From assembly GCA_050747245.1 (NCBI GenBank), contig JBOGNO010000011.1, positions 1 to 64,000 on the forward strand: a stretch of DNA of 64,000 nucleotides, given 5' to 3'. Positions 60,247 through 64,000 of the stretch are shown here, one piece after another. Source of the DNA: JBOGNO01 sp050747245. Its GTDB lineage: Bacteria > Acidobacteriota > Terriglobia > Acidiferrales > UBA7541. The stretch's first letter is position 1. Each line of letters starts with the position of its first letter. The position numbers and the translations under genes are program-made. The notes beneath the pieces are model-generated. The model saw only the letters and a program-made list of their open reading frames with translations, was not told the origin of the DNA and did no database searches.

Positions 60247-62271
60247 TCAGTGCTCGCGCGATTCCCGAATGGTGACGGCGATGTTTTCGCCGTCCTCTGT
60301 TTGATAGGAAATCTTGACGTGATCCCCGCGCGCAATTCCCGTCGTCGGTTGCATTAAGCGAAACTCCACTCGCTTTCCGCCGCCTTCTCCGGGGCATGCC
60401 AAGCAAAGGTGATCCTTTGACAGCTCCACCACATTTCCCGCGACGGCGTGATCCTGGGGGCGCGCGCCATTACGCAGCAATTTTTCGAGCCAGCCGCTCT
60501 CCCGTGCGCTCTCGTCCTCGAATTGGTGCGACCATGCGCTCAGCATGCTTGAGCGGTTCAGATATCCTGCAAGAACATGCGGCTCGTCGCGCCGCACCAC
60601 CGGCAGCCGTCCGATATTGTTCTGCATCATGCGGCGGAGCGCAGTAAGTGCTGTCTCATCGGCGTAGGCCACAATCGGTGACCGAGTGCCTGCTTCGATC
60701 ACTTTCATTTTTCCGGAGGGATCACTCCGAAGCGCCCTCAATAAGTCTCCCTGCGTGATGATACCCGTAAGTTTCCCGTCTGCCTCCGAGATGGGCATCC
60801 CCTGCACGGCGTTGTATCCCGGCTCACCCCGCCCCATGCGCTCGGCCAGTTCGCCAGTGCTCATGTCCCCGGGAATCGCCTTCACATCGCGCCGCATGAT
60901 GTCTTCCACTTTCATTGTTCGCAGCGCGGAAACTTCGAATTCCGAAGGCACCGAGAGCCCCCGCCGCGTCAGTTTCTCGGTCATGATCGAGCTCGGGAGG
61001 TAGCGCAGGGCGATCATGTCAGCGATCACACATACGAGCATGAGCGGCAGAATCGCGTTGTAATCCCGCGTGATTTCAAACGCGAACACGATGAACGTGA
61101 ACGTGGCGCGCGACGCCGCGCCGAATACCGCGGCCATGGCCACCAGCGCAAACGCACCGGGGGAGAGATGCGCTCCAGGTAGAATGCGATTGATTGCCAT
61201 TGCGAATGCTTCGCCCATCGCCGCGCTGGACATGAACATCGGCGCCAGCAACCCGCCTGATGTGCCCGAGCCCAAGGAAATTACCAGCGCCAGGGATTTG
61301 AACACCGCGATGAGCAACAGCAGCTTGAGCGTCAGGCTGTTGTTTAGAATGTCCGAAATCGTGTCGTACCCCACGCCCAGCACCCGCGGCACGAAAAATC
61401 CGATTACGCCGAGCGCCAGCGCGCCGATGGCCGGGTGCCACAAATTGTCGAGCGGAAGCCGCTCGAACTGGTCCTCGACCCAGTAGAGCAATTTAGTGAG
61501 ACCAATGGCCGAAATTCCGCAGAGAATTCCCAGCGCGATGTAGTACAGAACCCCATGGATCACGTCGAAATCCACGTTGCCCATCGTGAACATGGAGCGC
61601 TGCCCTAGAAGTATCGTCCGCACGCTCGTCGCCAGCGTGCTGGCAATCACCAGCGGTATGAATGAACGCGATCGGAATTCGAAGAGCAGCAACTCAATGG
61701 CGATAATCACTCCGGCGATGGGCGTATTGAATGTCGCCGCCATTCCCGCGCCTGCGCCGCACGCCAGCAGCACTTTGCGTTCCGACGCGGTCGTCGAGAT
61801 AAACTGGCCCACGAGAGATCCAAAAGCTCCCCCGGTCTGGATGATCGGCCCTTCTGCTCCGAACGGACCTCCTGTGCCGATGGCGATCGCTGCCGATAGC
61901 GGCTTCAGAATCGCAACCTTCGCTTCGATCCGGCTTCGCGAAACGAGTACTGCCTCCATCGCTTCCGGAATTCCGTGCCCTTTGATTTTTTCTGTCCCGT
62001 ATTTCGCCATGACGCCGACAATCAAGCCGCCGATCACCGGTATCAAGATGATCCATGCGCCCAGCGCCGTATTCTCGGGGCTGCGAAAGTGAAATGACCA
62101 TTCGTGGTAGTACGCCAGATTGGTGAACAAGCCGATCAGGTCATAGAGCACGTAGGCAATCAATCCGGCTAAAATGCCGACAGCCGCCGCCATTACTGAG
62201 ATGAAGCCGACGCGAAATCCCTCGGCCGTGTGCCCGCTTTCTGGAATCGTTCTTGCAGCTCTTCTTGCCAA
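60247..62271 (-). CDS. ClC-type chloride channel/transporter with CBS domains
   Basis: The N-terminal 430 residues form the ClC membrane domain: KGHGIPEAM (usual GSGIPE, with the anion-binding Ser replaced by His), GTGGPFGAEGPIIQ (the gating Glu140) and GSGTSGGLLAPM. Two CBS domains follow (VEDIMRRDVKAIP with GIITQGDLLRALRS, then SPIVAYADETALTALRRMMQ). The last about 90 residues are an unfamiliar tail. The protein probably moves chloride or another anion in exchange with protons, regulated by nucleotide binding to CBS. The His in the selectivity motif leaves anion preference open. Confidence 0.9.
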   Translation of the reverse strand: MARRAARTIPESGHTAEGFRVGFISVMAAAVGILAGLIAYVLYDLIGLFTNLAYYHEWSFHFRSPENTALGAWIILIPVIGGLIVGVMAKYGTEKIKGHGIPEAMEAVLVSRSRIEAKVAILKPLSAAIAIGTGGPFGAEGPIIQTGGAFGSLVGQFISTTASERKVLLACGAGAGMAATFNTPIAGVIIAIELLLFEFRSRSFIPLVIASTLATSVRTILLGQRSMFTMGNVDFDVIHGVLYYIALGILCGISAIGLTKLLYWVEDQFERLPLDNLWHPAIGALALGVIGFFVPRVLGVGYDTISDILNNSLTLKLLLLIAVFKSLALVISLGSGTSGGLLAPMFMSSAAMGEAFAMAINRILPGAHLSPGAFALVAMAAVFGAASRATFTFIVFAFEITRDYNAILPLMLVCVIADMIALRYLPSSIMTEKLTRRGLSVPSEFEVSALRTMKVEDIMRRDVKAIPGDMSTGELAERMGRGEPGYNAVQGMPISEADGKLTGIITQGDLLRALRSDPSGKMKVIEAGTRSPIVAYADETALTALRRMMQNNIGRLPVVRRDEPHVLAGYLNRSSMLSAWSHQFEDESARESGWLEKLLRNGARPQDHAVAGNVVELSKDHLCLACPGEGGGKRVEFRLMQPTTGIARGDHVKISYQTEDGENIAVTIRESREH

Positions 62272-62336
62272 ATCTTTCTCCCCTTGCTCTTCAAACTAGG
62301 GCTGCGCCCGCTCCTCCGAATTCAATCGCACTCCGT

Positions 62337-62822
62337 CTATCTTCCGTGCGTCCTTAACGAATCGCCTCGCGAAGAATATGCGCGGCCTCTTCCCCGCGCT
62401 GAGTGGCGCATCGCCGCTTTGAGCGCTCGTAGCAGCGCGGGCCCCGCCGTGCGAAGTTCTGCCGTGTGCGTCGCCGTCAGCTTATGGAGAATGGCTTCCC
62501 CCGCCCGCGTGACGTGCAGCAACACCTCGCGGCGATCCGACCGGCTTCTTGTCCGTCGCGCCAGACCGCGCCGTTCCAGCCTGTCCAGCAGCTCGACCGC
62601 GCTGTGGTGCTGTGTTTGCAGCCGCTCTGCAAGCGCCCTGACTGTCGGCTCACGGTCAGCGGGCAATCCCTTCAGCGCCAGCAAGGCTTGATGTTGTTGC
62701 GGCTCGAGGCCTGCATTTTGCGCCGCCTGTTCGCTAAAAATCAGGAATCGCCGGATTTGAAACCGCAGCCCTGCGAGAGCCCGATAGTCGACTGACTCGC
62801 GCGCGTTCCTCTTGCTTTTCAT
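62337..62822 (-). CDS. MarR-family transcriptional regulator
   Basis: The 161-residue winged-helix protein has the MarR pattern: FLIFSEQAAQNAGLEPQQHQALLALKG, TVRALAERLQTQHHSAVELLDRLERRGLARR and RSDRREVLLHVTRAGEAIL (in blocks). The frame is open upstream to 63041, but a family start and a promoter place the ATG at 62822. The -10 ends 6 bases before the ATG, so the mRNA is probably leaderless, and a palindrome lies between -35 and -10, which suggests autorepression. The ligand and other targets are unknown. It is 65 bp upstream of the ClC gene on the same strand. Confidence 0.88.
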   Translation of the reverse strand: MKSKRNARESVDYRALAGLRFQIRRFLIFSEQAAQNAGLEPQQHQALLALKGLPADREPTVRALAERLQTQHHSAVELLDRLERRGLARRTRSRSDRREVLLHVTRAGEAILHKLTATHTAELRTAGPALLRALKAAMRHSARGRGRAYSSRGDSLRTHGR

Positions 62823-62828
62823 ATTGAC

Positions 62829-62858
62829 ATTATATCGTGACACGACATAAAGAGACAA
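62829..62858 (-). promoter_or_regulatory. marR promoter with overlapping palindromic operator
   Basis: On the minus strand: TTGTCT (62858-62853), an 18-bp spacer, and TATAAT (62834-62829). The spacer holds the palindrome TCGTG-A-CACGA (62835-62845 on the plus strand), extended to ATATCGTGACACGACAT (62832-62848) with one mismatch. This is a good site for a MarR dimer. Transcription should start at or next to the A of the ATG (62822). Confidence 0.65.
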
Positions 62859-62899
62859 TCGCAGGGAAGACTTGTGAGTGCTTCGAAGTGAATATTGTT

Positions 62900-63358
62900 T
62901 CAGGAATCGCAAATCCGCTTGCGGAAAGCCTTCTGCGTCTTGTAGTGCTCGTAACCGAGCCGCGCGTAGAACGCGTGCGCTGCCTCGCGAAGGACATTCG
63001 ACCGCAGGTTGATTAGTTTGCACCCACGTTTCCGTCCCCATTCCTCCGCTTGTTTCATCAACTCTTCTCCCACGCCTTTGCGCCTCGATTTATCCGCTAC
63101 CACCAGTCCTGCTACTTCCACCCGCGCGTCGGATTCCGCCGTGATCATCACCATTACATCCACGTAGCCTAGAATCTCTCCGCCGCGTGCTTCCGCGACG
63201 AACACGTCGTGGTCCTTCGTCGCGGCAATCTCCTTCAGCCGGTGCTCGATTTCCGCCCGTGTCGCCGCATATCCCAATTGCCCCGCCAGCGCTGCCACCG
63301 CCGCGAAATCCGCGCGTCGCACACCGCGGATCGTGAATTCATTTCCTTCCCGTGCCAT
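62900..63358 (-). CDS. GNAT-family N-acetyltransferase
   Basis: The 152-residue protein has the GNAT fold: FTIRGVRRADFAAVAALAGQLG at the start, then VEVAGLVVADKSRRKGVGEELMKQAE (the acetyl-CoA loop Arg-Lys-Gly-Val-Gly), and AAHAFYARLGYEHYKTQKAF. The acceptor is unknown. It lies 18 bp after dtd, so is probably co-transcribed with it, and 77 bp before marR. Confidence 0.9.
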   Translation of the reverse strand: MAREGNEFTIRGVRRADFAAVAALAGQLGYAATRAEIEHRLKEIAATKDHDVFVAEARGGEILGYVDVMVMITAESDARVEVAGLVVADKSRRKGVGEELMKQAEEWGRKRGCKLINLRSNVLREAAHAFYARLGYEHYKTQKAFRKRICDS

Positions 63359-63376
63359 CGCTATTTCTCGTCTTCC

Positions 63377-63826
63377 TCAGAATGTTTTGTCGGAATCGAG
63401 CAGTATCGTCACCGGGCCGTCGTTCGTGAGCTCCAGGGACATTCGCTCTTGAAACACTCCCGTCGCAACGCGCACTCCAAGTTCCCTCAGCGCTTTCACA
63501 AATTCCTCGTAGAGCTTCTTCCCCACATCTGTTGGCGCTGCTTGAACAAAGCTCGGCCTGCGCTGGCCGCGTGCGTCGCCATAAAGCGTGAATTGCGAAA
63601 CTACCAGTGCTTCGCCTTGCGTCTCCTCCAGCGAGCGGTTCATTTTCCCCTGTTCATCGTCGAAAATGCGTAAATGAAAAACTTTATCCGCCATTGTCGT
63701 CGCCACCGCCGCAGTATCTTCTCGCCCCACGGCCACTAGCACCGCTACTCCCGCTGCTATTTCTCCCGCGAGTTTTCCTCCGGCGAATACTCGCGCTCGG
63801 CTCACGCGTTGCACCACTACACGCAA
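63377..63826 (-). CDS. dtd: D-aminoacyl-tRNA deacylase
   Basis: Dtd frees D-amino acids and glycine mischarged on tRNA. VVVQRVSRARV at the start, VSQFTLYGD and the Gly-Pro motif NDGPVTILLDS are diagnostic. The TTG at 63826 gives 149 residues, as in homologues, and is preceded by GAGGAG at 6 bases. An earlier ATG (63883) would add 19 residues that are not expected in the family. Confidence 0.93.
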   Translation of the reverse strand: MRVVVQRVSRARVFAGGKLAGEIAAGVAVLVAVGREDTAAVATTMADKVFHLRIFDDEQGKMNRSLEETQGEALVVSQFTLYGDARGQRRPSFVQAAPTDVGKKLYEEFVKALRELGVRVATGVFQERMSLELTNDGPVTILLDSDKTF

Positions 63827-64000
63827 TTGCACTCCTCGGCTTTTCATTTGCTGCTGAGAAGCTCGAATTCTGCTGAGCAACAAGTTTAAGCGACCGCTGC
63901 ACGCGAGACAATTGGTGTGACCTCCGCGTGTCTTCCACCCGCCCCAATTCAGACAGTTTCGTTCGGCGAAAAATTATGCTAGAAGAGAAGTTCAATTTTA
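63827..64000. other. End of window, 174 bp, no gene seen
   Basis: This includes the dtd upstream region. No family, RNA gene or repeat was recognised. Confidence 0.4.

Noticed and set aside
62823..63041. Upstream extension of marR (to ATG 63041)
   Set aside because: It overlaps the GNAT gene on the same strand and the promoter/operator; the MarR family start is at 62822.

Overview
The window looks like a stretch of chromosome from a free-living Gram-negative bacterium, most probably a member of the Acidobacteriota. This is inferred from content, not from a database match. The clues are secreted and lipoprotein genes built on Ig-like (Big) repeats, a futalosine-type menaquinone operon (mqnE, UbiA- and UbiX-like genes), a stand-alone MXAN_5187_C-type protein, moderately high GC, frequent GTG/TTG starts, and core-gene neighbourhoods shared with Firmicutes and deltaproteobacteria. 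No phage, plasmid, insertion sequence, CRISPR array, rRNA or tRNA gene was seen.

Layout. 1-8.4 kb: a secreted S8 protease with Ig-like repeats (cut by the left edge), a LuxR-type regulator with a degenerate receiver, glmS, and a large Ig-plus-propeller lipoprotein. 8.5-17 kb: housekeeping genes in both orientations (mtaB, acpS, pgeF, rlmN, an M16 peptidase, a YycJ-like MBL hydrolase, purB, efp). 17-22 kb: envelope and sugar genes (a secreted propeller protein, a processive GT2 glycosyltransferase, a GT-C membrane glycosyltransferase, a DUF2071 protein). 22-25.3 kb, minus strand: a menaquinone operon ubiX - mqnP (ubiA) - small ORF - mqnE. 25.7-28.7 kb: larB, selA and a small soluble protein.

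28.8-44.7 kb is an almost unbroken plus-strand run: purH, a TPR protein, ispE, prs, rplY, pth, rpsF, rpsR, rplI, dnaB, alr, a YacL-type PIN/TRAM protein, ispD, an ispF that carries an N-terminal Clp_N (ClpC-type) domain, an orphan protein resembling the C-terminal domain of glutamyl-tRNA synthetase, and rlmB. Together these serve purine, PRPP and isoprenoid supply, translation, replication and cell-wall synthesis. The yacL-ispD-ispF-gltX-rlmB order matches the well-known clpC-radA-disA-yacL-ispD-ispF-gltX-cysS-rlmB neighbourhood of Firmicutes. The Clp_N fusion and the gltX-like fragment are therefore the most unusual features of the window.

44.8-64 kb: apt and acyP, an atypical GH35-like secreted enzyme, a secreted S15/CocE hydrolase, a three-gene secreted cassette (Ig-repeat lipoprotein, small exported protein, matrixin-like zinc protease), comM, a lemA-DUF2207 pair, a ClC channel with CBS domains, an apparently leaderless, self-regulated marR gene, a GNAT acetyltransferase and dtd.

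At the large scale, the plus strand is C-rich in most of 8-25 kb and again beyond about 46 kb, but G-rich between about 25.5 and 40 kb. This holds whatever strand the genes are on, and suggests a rearranged (inverted) segment.
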